Positions 46,745 to 56,987 of a stretch of 64,000 bases of DNA are shown piece after piece. This stretch comes from Burkholderia multivorans ATCC BAA-247. GTDB lineage: Bacteria; Pseudomonadota; Gammaproteobacteria; Burkholderiales; Burkholderiaceae. Each line of letters starts with the position of its first letter. Position 1 is the stretch's first letter. The stretch spans positions 1-64,000 of the forward strand of contig NZ_CP009831.1 in NCBI RefSeq assembly GCF_000959525.1, given 5' to 3'. Below the pieces are notes generated by a model that ran no database searches, was not told the DNA's origin, and was given only the letters and a program-made list of their open reading frames with translations. The position numbers and the translations under genes were made by a program.

Positions 46745-49700
46745 TTACTGCAGCCCGAAGTCGACGCGCGTCGTGGCGCCCTTGTCCTCGATGCCCTTCG
46801 CATCGAGCTTCGGCGCGACGACGAACACGCGCTTCGCGTCGATCTTGCCGTCGAGATACTGACGCACCGCCTGCGCGCGCTGCTGCGCGAGCGCGCGCAG
46901 CGCATTGTCGTCCGCCGGTGCGTGCTCGGCGAGCGCCTTTTTCATGTCCGCTTCGGGCAGCGTCTTCTGCAGGCCGATCAGGTTGCGCGGCTTCTTGAAA
47001 TCGGCCGCCTTGTAGGCACGCGTCAGATACTTGTCGTATTCGCCGGGCTCGACGTTCACCGTCATCGGGTCGATGCTCTCGCCCTGCCCGACGACGTCCT
47101 TCAGCTTCTGCTGACGAACGAGCCGGTCGACATACGCGGTGCGCAGCCCCGGCGTGTCCTTGTCGGCATCGACGCGGCCGATCAGGTCGAGCCGGATCGA
47201 CGGCTTCTCGGTCAGCATCTTCACGACCGTGTCGAGCTTCTTCTGCTGCGCATCGGTCAGCACCGCGGAGCCGGGTGCGAACTCGACGTAGCCGAGATCC
47301 TCGCCGCCGCTGCCGAACGCATGCGCGAGCAGCGAGAACGGCGACGTGACGGCCTTCGCGATCAGGTTCAGCAGCGCGCGCCAGATCAGCCCGCCGACGC
47401 TGAACTCGGGATTCGACAGCGATCCGGACACCGGCAGGTTCACGTCGATCTCGCCGCGCGTGTTCTTCAGCAGCGAGATCGCGAGCTTCACCGGCAGCTT
47501 CGTCGCGGTGTCGTTGTCGATGTGGTCGCCGAACGTCAGCTGGTCGATGAAGATGTGGTTGTTCGCCTTCAGCTGGTCGTTGGCGAGCTGGTAGTGCAGG
47601 TCGACGTTGAGCTTGCCCTTCGTGATCGGGTAGCCCGCGTACTTCGCCGAATACGGCGTGAGGTTGGTCAGCTCGATGTCGTGGGCGGTCGCCGTGAGAT
47701 CCAGCGCCGGCTTGTCGATCAGCGGGTTCACCGAGCCCTTGATCGAGATCGGCCCGTTGCCGGCGAGGTTCGCGGCAACGTCGACCGGCGCGGACGTCGT
47801 CGAATCGGTGCCGAACGCCCCGACGGTCCCCTTGATCGCGACGAGGTTCGCCGTGTAGTTCGGCTTGATGAAGTTGTCCGTGTACGTGACACGGCCGTTC
47901 TGCAGCACGAGCTCGCCGAAATGCATGCGCACCGGACGCTGCGGCGCGGGCGCCGCCTTGACCACCACCGTCGCCGACGCGGCGGCCGGCGCCGACGCCT
48001 GCTGCGCGGCCGCGGCCGAGGCGGCCTGCGCCGCGGCCGGCGGCGTGACGCCCGGCGACAGCGGCACCGGCTCGCTCTTGCTCGCATCGCGCGTGAGCGA
48101 CTGCGCGGGGCCCGTCTCCTTCGCGACGATGTCGTTCAGGTTCAGGCGCCCTTGCGCATCGAGCAGCACGCGGCCGTAGAAGTTCGAGAACGTGACGCGT
48201 GCGGCGTCGACGTCGGTGCCCTTGTCGTCGTAGTTCGCCTTCAGGTTCGTCAGCGCGAGCGAGCGCCAGCCGGCGAACGGATCGGACGTCGCCTTGTCGA
48301 GCATCCGCACGTCGACGAGCGCGACGTTGCCGCGATAGGCCGCGCGCATCGTGTCCTTCGCCTGCGCGAACGTCAGGTTGCCCTGCGCGTTGAGCAGCGC
48401 GCTCGCGATCGTCGCGTTCAACGCGCTGCCGAAATACGGCTCGAACGCGGCCGCATCGACGCGGTTGCCGTCGATCTTCAGCGCGATCTTCAGCGGCTGC
48501 GCGGTCACGTCGCCCGTGACGTTCAGCGAACCCTTGCGATTCAGCGTCGCCTTCAGCTGCACGGGCAGCGGCTTCGTCATGTCGTCGCCGAGCTTCTGCA
48601 CCGACAGATCGAGCGGCTTGATCGCGAGCTTCACCGGACGCGGCGTCGACAGATCGGTGAAGTTCGCGGATGCCTCCTTCACGTTCAGCGCATCGATCCG
48701 GTAGTGCCACGACGGCGCGGCGGCCTGCGCCTTGCGCGCGACCGTGCGCTGCGGCACCGCCGGCTGCGCGGGGCTCGCGAACGCCGCGAGATCGATGTTG
48801 CCGTTCTTCAGACGCTTCACGTCGAGCGCGAGCCCGTGCGCGTCGACGCTCGCAATCTCGGCGGTGCGCGCGGCCACGTCGACCTTCGCGATCTTCGCGC
48901 GCGCGTCGGGCAGCACGATCGCCGGCGCCTTCGCATCGGGCGTCGCGAGCTTCAGCGACTTCAGGCTCAGTTCGCTGTCGGCGACCTGCGCGTCGAGCGG
49001 CGTCTTGCCCCAGTCGGCCTTCGCGTTGATCGTCGCGCCGAGCGCGCCGTCGAGCACGCGCGCGCGCGTCGCCTCGCCGAGATACGGCTGCAACGGCGCG
49101 AGCGCGAGCGCATCGACGACGAGCTTCGTGTCGACCTGCTTCGCCGCGACGTCGACCGTGCCTTCGGCCTTCAGGTCGCCGCCGCGCGACAGCGATGTCG
49201 ACAGCGTGTATTTCGCGGGCGTCTTGCGTTGCAGCGCGAAACCGTCGAGCGTCGCGGCGAGCTTCGTCAGCGCCAGCGCGGTCGGCGTCGCGGGAACGCG
49301 GTCGTCGAGGTTCACCGTGCCGCCGCCGATCGCGACATGACGAATCGTCAGGTCGAGCGGCGGCGTCTTCGTGTCCGCGGCCTGCGCGCCGCTCGCCGCG
49401 GGCGTGCTCGCGGCGGCGGCCGCCGCGCGCGAGGCGCCGTTGGCAGCGGCCGATGCCGCCTTCGGCGCGGCGGCCGGCGAGCCCGCGAGCTTTTCGACGT
49501 TCAGCACGCCCTGCTTGTCGCGCGACAGGTCGATCACGGGCCGGTCGAGCCGGATTTCGTCGAAGTGCATCGCATTGCGCAACGGCTCGAGGCCGGCCGC
49601 CGCGACGTGCACGCCGCGCGCGGCGAACAGCGGCTCGGACGCCGGGCCCGTGACCTTCGCGTCGGTCAGGTCGACCGTGCCGGACACGCGCAGCGCGGGC

Positions 49701-50539
49701 GTATCGCCGCTCATCACGAAGTTGACCGAGAGATCGCTGCTCAGCAGGCCGCTCGTCACGGCGACCGGCAACTTCGCGGGGACGTACGAGATCAGCTTCG
49801 GCACGTCGAGCCGATCGAACTTCAGCGCGATTTCCGATTCGCGCGACTGCGCGAACGGCTTCGTCTTGCCGTCGATCGCGATCGGGCTGCCGTCGAACCG
49901 CATCCGCAGCTTCGGTTCGACGAAGATGTCGGTCTTCGACGGCAGCGTCGCGATATACGGCACGCCGAGCGTCCACTCGTCGACGACGTGCTTTTCGTTC
50001 AGCAGCCGATCGTCGAAATCGATCCGGCCGTTGTTGATCTGGATGTTCGACACGGAGAACAGCGTCGGCTTGCTGTCGGGCTTCGACGGCGTCGAGAACT
50101 TCTCGATCAGGTCGGTGAAGTTGAAGCGCTGCGCGTCGTAGCGGACGATGCGAAAGCGCGGCGAATCGAGGCGGATCTCGTTGACGATCGGCGCACCGCG
50201 AAACAGCGACGTCCACGACGGCCGCACGACGAGCTTCGCAATGTCGATGAAGTCGCCCTGTCCGCCGTGCTCGCCGACATGGATGCTGTCGGCTTCGAGG
50301 TTCAGCGTGTACGGGTTCAGCGCGATGCGCCGGATCGTCGCGGGCCGGTCGAGCTGCTTGCTCAGTTGCTGTTCAGCGATATGGCGGATCAGCGGCGGCG
50401 CCGCGAAGAATCCCAGCAGGCCGAACAACACGAGGAAGATCAGGATACCGAGGCCGATGCGTCGCGTGCGGCGCGAGCGGGCGACGCCGCCGAGGGCATG
50501 GAGGGTCGTGGAAGGGATTTCTTTATCTGGGCTTGCCAT
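46745..50539 (-). CDS. DUF748 (AsmA-like) giant envelope protein
   Basis: A 1264-residue protein with one N-terminal membrane helix (about 27-49) and a long periplasmic body. It has the DUF748 start (IRHIAEQQLSKQLDRPATI, RRIALNPYTLNLEADSIHVG), repeated beta-rich AsmA-like strands through the middle, Ala/Pro/Ser-rich linkers (about 365-400 and 830-870), and a C-terminal part with GSAVLTDAQQKKLDTVVKML-type OmpA-like features. AsmA-like proteins form hydrophobic bridges that move lipids between membranes. The start is the ATG at 50539. No partner gene is beside it. Lipid transport is a family-level inference. Confidence 0.83.
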   Translation of the reverse strand: MASPDKEIPSTTLHALGGVARSRRTRRIGLGILIFLVLFGLLGFFAAPPLIRHIAEQQLSKQLDRPATIRRIALNPYTLNLEADSIHVGEHGGQGDFIDIAKLVVRPSWTSLFRGAPIVNEIRLDSPRFRIVRYDAQRFNFTDLIEKFSTPSKPDSKPTLFSVSNIQINNGRIDFDDRLLNEKHVVDEWTLGVPYIATLPSKTDIFVEPKLRMRFDGSPIAIDGKTKPFAQSRESEIALKFDRLDVPKLISYVPAKLPVAVTSGLLSSDLSVNFVMSGDTPALRVSGTVDLTDAKVTGPASEPLFAARGVHVAAAGLEPLRNAMHFDEIRLDRPVIDLSRDKQGVLNVEKLAGSPAAAPKAASAAANGASRAAAAAASTPAASGAQAADTKTPPLDLTIRHVAIGGGTVNLDDRVPATPTALALTKLAATLDGFALQRKTPAKYTLSTSLSRGGDLKAEGTVDVAAKQVDTKLVVDALALAPLQPYLGEATRARVLDGALGATINAKADWGKTPLDAQVADSELSLKSLKLATPDAKAPAIVLPDARAKIAKVDVAARTAEIASVDAHGLALDVKRLKNGNIDLAAFASPAQPAVPQRTVARKAQAAAPSWHYRIDALNVKEASANFTDLSTPRPVKLAIKPLDLSVQKLGDDMTKPLPVQLKATLNRKGSLNVTGDVTAQPLKIALKIDGNRVDAAAFEPYFGSALNATIASALLNAQGNLTFAQAKDTMRAAYRGNVALVDVRMLDKATSDPFAGWRSLALTNLKANYDDKGTDVDAARVTFSNFYGRVLLDAQGRLNLNDIVAKETGPAQSLTRDASKSEPVPLSPGVTPPAAAQAASAAAAQQASAPAAASATVVVKAAPAPQRPVRMHFGELVLQNGRVTYTDNFIKPNYTANLVAIKGTVGAFGTDSTTSAPVDVAANLAGNGPISIKGSVNPLIDKPALDLTATAHDIELTNLTPYSAKYAGYPITKGKLNVDLHYQLANDQLKANNHIFIDQLTFGDHIDNDTATKLPVKLAISLLKNTRGEIDVNLPVSGSLSNPEFSVGGLIWRALLNLIAKAVTSPFSLLAHAFGSGGEDLGYVEFAPGSAVLTDAQQKKLDTVVKMLTEKPSIRLDLIGRVDADKDTPGLRTAYVDRLVRQQKLKDVVGQGESIDPMTVNVEPGEYDKYLTRAYKAADFKKPRNLIGLQKTLPEADMKKALAEHAPADDNALRALAQQRAQAVRQYLDGKIDAKRVFVVAPKLDAKGIEDKGATTRVDFGLQ

Positions 50540-50688
50540 GCTGGAATGCCTCGGAAACGGATACCGGGTCGCGCCGGAATCCGGCGCGCCCGAGCCTGTT
50601 GTTCCGAGAGTATAGGCTCAGAGGATGACGGGACGCGCATGCGTGCGCCCGCCGCGGGCCGTATGGGACCGCGGCGGCGTCCGCTCGT

Positions 50689-52116
50689 TCACTTGCGCAC
50701 GACGGCCGGCGGCATCCACGATCCGTCGGTGGCCTGCGGCTTCGGCGCATACAGCCGCAGCGCGAGCGCGAAATCGGCGCGCGGCGCGGGCAGCCAGTTC
50801 GCCGCGCGCGCGCCGCCCGGCACCGCCGACACGACGATGTCGACCGATCCGTCGTGGTTGCGGCGCAGCCGGTCGCGATCGCCGAGCGAACGGCGCGCGG
50901 AGCCGACGTCGGGCAGCGCGCCGCCCGGCGTGTACGGCGTGAGCGTCCAGAAGCCGCGCACCGGCGGCAATGCGCCCGGCGCGAAATGCAGCACGTAGCG
51001 GTTCGCGCCGTTCAGCGGCTGGCCGTCGCTGTCGACGCGGACGATCGCGATCGTCTCGTCGTCGCGCGTCGCGGTGCCGAACTGCGTATAGGCCGCATAC
51101 GCGCGCAGCGCATAGTCCTGCCCGTACTTGCCGGCCGTATCGCCGATCCAGCTCCAGCCGTTCGCGCTCAGCAGATTCGGCGGCGGCGCCGTGAGCCGCG
51201 CGCGCCCCTCGTCGACGCCGGCCGTCGCGGCCGTCAGCCGGTCGCCCGTCCACTGCACCGGATTGCCGGCCGACACGCCGATGTCGTCGAGCAGCTGCTG
51301 CGCGTGCGGATCGTCGTCCGGCGCCGGGTTGTCCTGCAGCGCACGCGCAAAGCGCGTGAAGAACGCCTTCGGATCGAGCGCGGCGACCTGTTCGGCCGGC
51401 GTGCCGCCCGTCAGCGCGTCGGCCGGTGCACTGCCCGTATGAACGGCGACCGAGGCGCCGCGCGCGTCGCCCGTGTAGACCGACAGCGGCACGATGCGCA
51501 TCGCGCGCTGCAGTTTCTTCACGGCCGTGAGGTCGCGTCCGCCGCTCGTCTGCAGTCGTACTTCGAGCCACGCATAGCGCGTCGGCACGTCGACCCGCAC
51601 CGCACCCTTCGGCAGCGTGCCCTGCCAGTCCTTCGCGACGAAGGCAATCGTTTGCGACCGGCGGCCGCCGCGCGCCGCCGCGCTCGAGGCCGACCACAGC
51701 ACGTTGGTCCACATGTCGAGCGCGCGCGCATCCCAGTACCGGCCGCGCGTGTCGGGCAGCGTGACGATCACCGGCTCGGCCGCGACGTCGAGCCAGCCGG
51801 TCGAGTCGAGCGTATCGACGCCCGGCAGCGGCGGATTCACCGCACCGACCGGCGGCAGCGCCTGCGCGTGACGCAGCGTGTTCAGCGGCGCCTGGCCGGG
51901 TTGCGCGCCGTCGCCGCCTGTCGCGGCGTCTTTCGCGACGTCCATCAGCACGAGCGGATACGCATAGACATAGGAATCGGCGACTTCCGTACGCATCCAG
52001 CCCGTCTTGCGCTGGATCGCGTCCGGTTGCGACGCGCATCCCGCGAGCAGCGCCGCCATGGCGAGCGACGCGCACGCGCGCCGCAGAGAAAGGGATTCTC
52101 GAAGGTGTTCAATCAT
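50689..52116 (-). CDS. DUF1254/DUF1214 lipoprotein
   Basis: A 475-residue predicted lipoprotein; the signal ends at the lipobox LLAGC (Cys about 26). The N-terminal DUF1254 part has DSYVYAYPLVLMD, NTLRHAQALPP and PDTRGRYWDARALDMWTN; the C-terminal DUF1214 part has NRYVLHFAPGALPPVRGFWTLTPY. These paired domains are frequent in secreted or periplasmic proteins, but no activity is agreed. It lies about 150 bases from the DUF748 gene on the same strand and is divergent from copA. Confidence 0.87.
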   Translation of the reverse strand: MIEHLRESLSLRRACASLAMAALLAGCASQPDAIQRKTGWMRTEVADSYVYAYPLVLMDVAKDAATGGDGAQPGQAPLNTLRHAQALPPVGAVNPPLPGVDTLDSTGWLDVAAEPVIVTLPDTRGRYWDARALDMWTNVLWSASSAAARGGRRSQTIAFVAKDWQGTLPKGAVRVDVPTRYAWLEVRLQTSGGRDLTAVKKLQRAMRIVPLSVYTGDARGASVAVHTGSAPADALTGGTPAEQVAALDPKAFFTRFARALQDNPAPDDDPHAQQLLDDIGVSAGNPVQWTGDRLTAATAGVDEGRARLTAPPPNLLSANGWSWIGDTAGKYGQDYALRAYAAYTQFGTATRDDETIAIVRVDSDGQPLNGANRYVLHFAPGALPPVRGFWTLTPYTPGGALPDVGSARRSLGDRDRLRRNHDGSVDIVVSAVPGGARAANWLPAPRADFALALRLYAPKPQATDGSWMPPAVVRK

Positions 52117-52448
52117 CGATTACTGGCCGAATATCGTTCTTTTCCGTCAACGCCATGTTCGGTTCGCGAACGGCGCGTGAGCGACGCCGGCGCGCGCGGA
52201 CGGCCGCTGGTCGGCACGGCGCGCGGGTGTCAGGCCGGTATCATAGCGCCTAAGGGCATCCCCCAATATGCCCGAAGACACATTGGACAGTAGCCGCGGT
52301 GTCGGCGCGGCCGCGTGGAATCGGCTCGCGGGCCGCGCGGCATGCATCGGGCGGCGTCGATTCCGGGCGAGCCGGGTGCGCTGGCCCGGCGCGTGCCCCC
52401 GCGGTTGCCCCGTGGTTGCCCCGTGAGGCAACGCGTCGTCGCCGATGC
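52117..52448. other. Spacer between the DUF1254 lipoprotein gene and the copper promoter
   Basis: About 330 bases with no believable gene, holding the minus-strand promoter of the lipoprotein gene. No cueR regulator gene is present on either side of copA in this window. Confidence 0.45.
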
Positions 52449-52479
52449 TTGACCTTCCCATCATGGGAATGTTGATACT
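52449..52479 (+). promoter_or_regulatory. CueR/MerR-type copper promoter of copA
   Basis: -35 TTGACC and -10 GATACT are separated by 19 bases, the stretched spacing of MerR-family promoters. The spacer holds the dyad TTCCCATCATGGGAA, close to the CueR operator (ACCTTCCC ... GGGAAGGT). Copper-induced expression is expected. Confidence 0.85.
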
Positions 52480-52521
52480 GGGAACCAATCGCGCGACGAA
52501 CCGCGCCTTGGGGGAATCCGA

Positions 52522-55500
52522 ATGACTGAATCACTCGCATCCGCGTCGCTGCATACGATCGAACTGGGTGTCGACGGCATGCACTGCGGCGGCTGCACCG
52601 GACGGGTGCAGCGCGCGCTGGGCGGCGTGCCGGGCGTCGTCGACGCGACGGTCGACCTGGAGCGGCAGGCGGCCACGATTACCGCTCGCGAGACTGTGGA
52701 GCCGGCGCGGCTCGTCGATGCGGTCGGCGCCGCGGGTTATCGCGCGACCGTGCGCGACGCCGTCGCGGGAAGCGATGCGATGGCGGCGCAGGCGAAGCAA
52801 GATGCGCGACCCGGGGCGGCGGCGACGGTCTTGCTCGACATTGACGGGATGACGTGTGCGTCCTGTGTGTCGCGTGTCGAAAAGGCCTTGGCGAAGGTGG
52901 CAGGCGTCACGCACGCGTCGGTCAACCTCGCAGCCGAACGCGCGACCGTCGAAGCGTCCGCCGAGGTTTCCGCCGCGCGGCTCGTCGAGGCAGTCGAACA
53001 GGCAGGCTATCGCGCGACGCTCATCGAATCGGCTCCGGCGGCCGTGACATCCCAACCGATCGACCATAAAGCTGCGCACAGCGTCGAACTCGACATCGAT
53101 GGAATGACCTGCGCATCCTGCGTATCGCGTGTCGAAAAGGCCTTGGCGAAGGTGGCAGGCGTCACGCACGCGTCGGTCAACCTCGCAGCCGAACGCGCGA
53201 CCGTCGAAGCGTCCGCCGAGGTTTCCGCCGCGCGGCTCGTCGAGGCAGTCGAACAGGCAGGCTATCGCGCGACGCTCATCGAATCGGCTCCGGCGGCCGT
53301 GACATCCCAACCGATCGACCATAAAGCTGCGCACAGCGTCGAACTCGACATCGATGGAATGACCTGCGCATCCTGCGTATCGCGTGTCGAAAAGGCGTTG
53401 GCGAAGGTGCCAGGCGTCACGCATGCGTCGGTCAACCTCGCAACCGAACGCGCGACCGTCGAAGCGTCCGCCGACGTTTCCGCCGCGCGGCTCGTCGAAG
53501 CGGTCGAACAGGCCGGCTATCAGGCTACGCCCGTCGAACCAGCTCCATCGGCCGCAACGTCCCAACCGATCGACCATAAAGCTGCGCACAGCGTCGAACT
53601 CGACATCGATGGAATGACCTGCGCATCCTGCGTATCGCGTGTCGAAAAGGCGTTGGCGAAGGTGCCAGGCGTCACGCATGCGTCCGTCAACCTCGCAACC
53701 GAACGCGCGACCGTCGAAGCGTCCGCCGACGTTTCCGCCGCGCGGCTCGCCGAAGCGGTCGAACAGGCCGGCTATCGTGCGACGCCCGTCGAATCGGCTC
53801 CGTCGCCCGCACGCTCGACCTCCGCGGAGCGCGAAGCCACGCACAGCATCGACCTCGACATCGGCGGCATGACCTGCGCGTCCTGCGTATCGCGCGTCGA
53901 AAAGGCGCTGGAGAAAGTGCCGGGCGTCACGCACGCGTCGGTCAATCTCGCGACCGAACGCGCGTCGGTCCGGGCCGCCGGCCCGCTCGACGCCGACGCG
54001 CTGATCGCGGCGGTCACGAACGCCGGCTACCACGCGGCACCCGCGCCAGCGCCCTCACCCGCAGCCGACGCGAAGGCCGCCACTTCGTCCATCCCCGCCG
54101 CACCCGACCGCGACGCGCGCAAGCGTCAGGAAGCACTGCGCGAGCGCAATCTCGTGATCGCGTCGGCCGTGCTGAGCGCGCCGCTCGTCGCGCCGATGCT
54201 CGCCGCGCCGCTCGGCATCGACGCGATGCTGCCCGGCTGGCTGCAGCTCGTCCTCGCATCGATCGTCCAATTCGGCTTCGGCGCGCGCTTCTACCGCGCC
54301 GCATGGCATGCGGTGAAGGCGCGCGCCGGCAACATGGACCTGCTGGTCGCGCTCGGCACGTCGGCTGCGTATGGCCTCAGCCTGTGGATGCTGCTGCGCG
54401 ACCCGGCGCATCCGGGCCATTTGTACTTCGAGGCGTCCGCCGTCATCGTCACGCTCGTGCGTTTCGGCAAGTGGCTCGAAGCGCGCGCGAAGCGTCAGAC
54501 GACCGATGCGATCCGCGCGCTCAACGCGCTGCGGCCCGATCGCGCGCGCATCGTCGACAACGGTGTCGAGCGCGACGTGCCGCTCGCGCAGGTGCGTGTC
54601 GGCACGATCGTCAGCGTGCGGCCGGGCGAGCGCCTGCCGGTCGACGGGCGCGTCGTGTCGGGCCGCTCGCATGTCGACGAATCGCTGATCACGGGCGAAA
54701 GCCTGCCCGTTCCGAAGGACGACGGCGACGCCGTCACGGCCGGCTCGATCAACGGCGAAGGCGCGCTCGTCGTCGAGACGACCGCGATCGGCGCGGAAAC
54801 GACGCTCGCGCGCATCATCCGCCTCGTCGAATCCGCGCAGGCGGAAAAGGCGCCGATCCAGCGCCTCGTCGATCGCGTCAGTGCCGTGTTCGTGCCGGCG
54901 ATCCTCGGCATCGCGGTGCTGACGCTCGTCGGCTGGCTGCTCGCCGGCGCCGGCGCGGAAACCGCGATCCTCAACGCCGTTGCCGTGCTCGTCATCGCGT
55001 GCCCGTGCGCGCTCGGCCTCGCGACGCCTGCCGCGATCATGGCCGGCACCGGTGTCGCCGCGCGGCACGGCGTGCTGATCAAGGACGCGCAGGCGCTCGA
55101 ACTCGCGCAGCGCGCGACCGTGATCGCATTCGACAAGACCGGCACGCTGACCGAGGGCAAGCCCTCCGTCACGGCTTTCGACCCGGTCGACCTGCCGCGC
55201 GACGACGCGCTCGCGCTCGCGGCGGCCGTGCAGCGACACAGCGACCATCCGCTCGCGCGCGCAGTCGTCGCCGCGTATGACGCGCAGCGCAACGCGCAGG
55301 CCGCGCCCGTCGCGACGGACGCACGCGCGGTGGCCGGACGCGGCGTCGAAGCGCGTGTCGACGGCCGACTGCTCGCGCTCGGCAGCACGCGCTGGCGCGA
55401 CGAGCTCGGCATCGTCGTGCCGCCCGCGCTCGACGCGCGCGCGGCCGAGCTCGAGCGCGCGGGCAACACGATTTCGTGGTTGATGCACGCCGATGCGCCG

Positions 55501-56076
55501 CGCGCCGCGATCGCGCTGATCGCGTTCGGCGATACCGTGAAGCCCGGCGCGCGGGACGCGATTGCCGCGCTCGCCGACCGGCACGTCGCGAGCGTGCTCG
55601 TCACCGGCGACAATCGCGGCAGCGCGGCGGCCGTGGCTGCGGCGCTCGGCATCGGCGAAGTGCATGCGCAGGTGCTGCCGGACGACAAGGCGCGCGTCGT
55701 CGCGTCGCTCAAGCGCGAGCACGGCGGCGTGGTCGCGATGGTCGGCGACGGAATCAACGATGCGCCCGCGCTGGCCGCAGCGGACGTCGGGATCGCCATG
55801 GCGACCGGCACCGACGTCGCGATGCATACGGCCGGCATCACGCTGATGCGCGGCGACCCGGCGCTCGTCGCCGACGCGATCGACATCTCGAAACGGACGT
55901 ACCGGAAGATTCAGCAGAACCTGTTCTGGGCCTTCGTGTACAACCTGATCGGCGTGCCGCTCGCGGCGCTCGGCTGGCTGAATCCCGTGATTGCGGGCGC
56001 GGCGATGGCGTTCTCGAGCGTCAGCGTCGTGACGAACGCGTTGCTGCTGAGGAGATGGAAAGGACGCGCGCGGTGA
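52522..56076 (+). CDS. copA: Copper P1B-type ATPase with six N-terminal metal-binding domains
   Basis: An 1184-residue Cu(I) exporter. Six N-terminal HMA domains are visible: a divergent first one (GMHCGGC, residues 19-25) and five GMTCASC domains with the Met at 110, 195, 280, 365 and 450, exactly 85 residues apart. The pump follows: TGES, the CPC ion path (Cys827-Pro-Cys829), DKTGT (Asp871), the SDHPLA histidine motif, GDGIND, and the terminal [12 protein letters not shown] and [13 protein letters not shown] helices that define Cu(I) specificity. Bacterial CopA usually has one or two HMA domains. GGGGGA precedes the ATG. A CueR-type promoter lies directly upstream. Confidence 0.95.
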   Translation: MTESLASASLHTIELGVDGMHCGGCTGRVQRALGGVPGVVDATVDLERQAATITARETVEPARLVDAVGAAGYRATVRDAVAGSDAMAAQAKQDARPGAAATVLLDIDGMTCASCVSRVEKALAKVAGVTHASVNLAAERATVEASAEVSAARLVEAVEQAGYRATLIESAPAAVTSQPIDHKAAHSVELDIDGMTCASCVSRVEKALAKVAGVTHASVNLAAERATVEASAEVSAARLVEAVEQAGYRATLIESAPAAVTSQPIDHKAAHSVELDIDGMTCASCVSRVEKALAKVPGVTHASVNLATERATVEASADVSAARLVEAVEQAGYQATPVEPAPSAATSQPIDHKAAHSVELDIDGMTCASCVSRVEKALAKVPGVTHASVNLATERATVEASADVSAARLAEAVEQAGYRATPVESAPSPARSTSAEREATHSIDLDIGGMTCASCVSRVEKALEKVPGVTHASVNLATERASVRAAGPLDADALIAAVTNAGYHAAPAPAPSPAADAKAATSSIPAAPDRDARKRQEALRERNLVIASAVLSAPLVAPMLAAPLGIDAMLPGWLQLVLASIVQFGFGARFYRAAWHAVKARAGNMDLLVALGTSAAYGLSLWMLLRDPAHPGHLYFEASAVIVTLVRFGKWLEARAKRQTTDAIRALNALRPDRARIVDNGVERDVPLAQVRVGTIVSVRPGERLPVDGRVVSGRSHVDESLITGESLPVPKDDGDAVTAGSINGEGALVVETTAIGAETTLARIIRLVESAQAEKAPIQRLVDRVSAVFVPAILGIAVLTLVGWLLAGAGAETAILNAVAVLVIACPCALGLATPAAIMAGTGVAARHGVLIKDAQALELAQRATVIAFDKTGTLTEGKPSVTAFDPVDLPRDDALALAAAVQRHSDHPLARAVVAAYDAQRNAQAAPVATDARAVAGRGVEARVDGRLLALGSTRWRDELGIVVPPALDARAAELERAGNTISWLMHADAPRAAIALIAFGDTVKPGARDAIAALADRHVASVLVTGDNRGSAAAVAAALGIGEVHAQVLPDDKARVVASLKREHGGVVAMVGDGINDAPALAAADVGIAMATGTDVAMHTAGITLMRGDPALVADAIDISKRTYRKIQQNLFWAFVYNLIGVPLAALGWLNPVIAGAAMAFSSVSVVTNALLLRRWKGRAR
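52870..53895 (+). repeat. Intragenic 255-bp tandem repeat encoding copper-binding domains
   Basis: HMA domains 2-5 and their linkers repeat at exactly 255 bases, with domain 6 in the same register. Units 1 and 2 (from 52870 and 53125) appear identical over about 270 bases; units 3 and 4 share a second variant (ProGly in place of AlaGly, ThrGlu in place of AlaGlu, Asp in place of Glu). The linker [20 protein letters not shown] is identical in three units. Near-identical codons show recent expansion and possible ongoing copy-number change. Confidence 0.95.
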
Positions 56077-56170
56077 TGCGGCGAGGGATGGCCGCGCACG
56101 AGCGGGCGCCCGCACGCGCAATCGAGCGCAGCGTATCGGACACGCGAAGTGCGTGCCCGAATCGCCGCGG

Positions 56171-56650
56171 CTAGCTCGACACGACCGGCTTGATCAGCGT
56201 CGTCGTGATCGGCACGAAGCCGCACGCGCGATAGAGCGCGCGCGCCGCGACGTTGTGATTGAACACCGAGAGCCCGATTTCGGTCACGCCATAGCGGCGC
56301 GCCTCGGCCTCGAGCGCCTCGAGCACGCGCGTCGCCCAGCCTTGGCGGCGCCGCGACGGCACGATATCGAGGTCGTAGATGAACAGCGTGCGATGCGGCC
56401 CTTCCGTCACGATCGCATACCAGAGGTCGCCGACCGTCTCGCCGCTCGTCGAATCGACGAGCGAGACGAGCGTCTGGCCGGGGGTCGACAGGCCGTCCGG
56501 CAGCAACGTATCGAAGCAGCGCTGCGCACGCGGCGCGGCGTCGTCGGTCGGGTTCTGGCCGGAGGCAACGAGATCGCGCGCGTAGCCTTCGATCGCACGC
56601 GCGCGGTAGGCGCGGAATTCGCCGGCCGTCATCGGCCGCATCTGCAGCAT
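56171..56650 (-). CDS. GNAT-family N-acetyltransferase
   Basis: A 159-residue acetyltransferase. Acetyl-CoA binding lies in LDIVPSRRRQGWATRVLEALE (RRRQGWA loop), followed by GLSVFNHNVAARALYRACGF, a very typical GNAT end. DLWYAIVTEGPHRTLFIYDL is the beta-hairpin before it. The ATG at 56650 (MLQMRPMTAGEF) was chosen; one three codons on is also possible. It is convergent with copA about 95 bases away and not obviously linked to copper. Confidence 0.84.
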   Translation of the reverse strand: MLQMRPMTAGEFRAYRARAIEGYARDLVASGQNPTDDAAPRAQRCFDTLLPDGLSTPGQTLVSLVDSTSGETVGDLWYAIVTEGPHRTLFIYDLDIVPSRRRQGWATRVLEALEAEARRYGVTEIGLSVFNHNVAARALYRACGFVPITTTLIKPVVSS

Positions 56651-56767
56651 CGCGCGTTCGTCCGTGTGAGGAATCGAACTCCCAGTGTAGCGGGCGCATC
56701 GCGCCGGCGCAGCGCACGGCAGCGGCATGCAGACGCGGCGAGCGCCGCGAATCAATGCATCAGTCGA

Positions 56768-56920
56768 TTAGCGACGGTACAGGCACAGCGGCGCGTGCGA
56801 GCGGCGCACACGGTCTGCTTCCGCACGACGGGCCACGTACGAATATTCCGCGTCGAGCGGAAGGTGCGGCGAAACGAACAGATCGTCGATCTTTTGCAGC
56901 AGCGCGAAGATGAAGCTCAT
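56768..56920 (-). CDS. Small DUF3563-like protein
   Basis: A 50-residue protein starting MSFIFALLQKIDDLFVSPHL and ending SHAPLCLYRR. Length, the FxxLLxKIDxLF opening and a Tyr/Arg-rich middle (EYSYVARRAEADRVRR) resemble the DUF3563 proteins that are abundant in Burkholderia; membership is likely but not certain. AGGAG lies seven bases before the ATG. Two copies of a GGGTTTTCCC element sit 25 and 55 bases upstream. Its function is unknown; many relatives are strongly growth-phase regulated. Confidence 0.7.
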   Translation of the reverse strand: MSFIFALLQKIDDLFVSPHLPLDAEYSYVARRAEADRVRRSHAPLCLYRR

Positions 56921-56941
56921 GTGAAACTCCTGACAGATAGG

Positions 56942-56987
56942 CTAGGGTTTTCCCTTAGATGTTTCGTATTCTAAGGGTTTTCCCTAG
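56942..56987 (-). promoter_or_regulatory. Twin GGGTTTTCCC elements before the DUF3563-like gene
   Basis: CTAGGGTTTTCCCTTAG (56942-56958) and CTAAGGGTTTTCCCTAG (56971-56987) are near-palindromes centred 30 bases apart, about three helical turns. They are placed like paired operators upstream of the small gene. Confidence 0.65.

Noticed and set aside
46922-50998. 1358-residue plus-strand open frame antisense to the DUF748 gene
   Set aside because: Arg/Val/Asp-rich shadow of the opposite codons with no domain features; the minus-strand frame has the membrane helix and family motifs.
52870-53895. Copper-domain repeats as a mobile-element or assembly duplication
   Set aside because: Units keep frame, 85-residue register and graded divergence, and all copper motifs are intact, which fits natural domain expansion; an assembly collapse or error cannot be fully excluded without reads.
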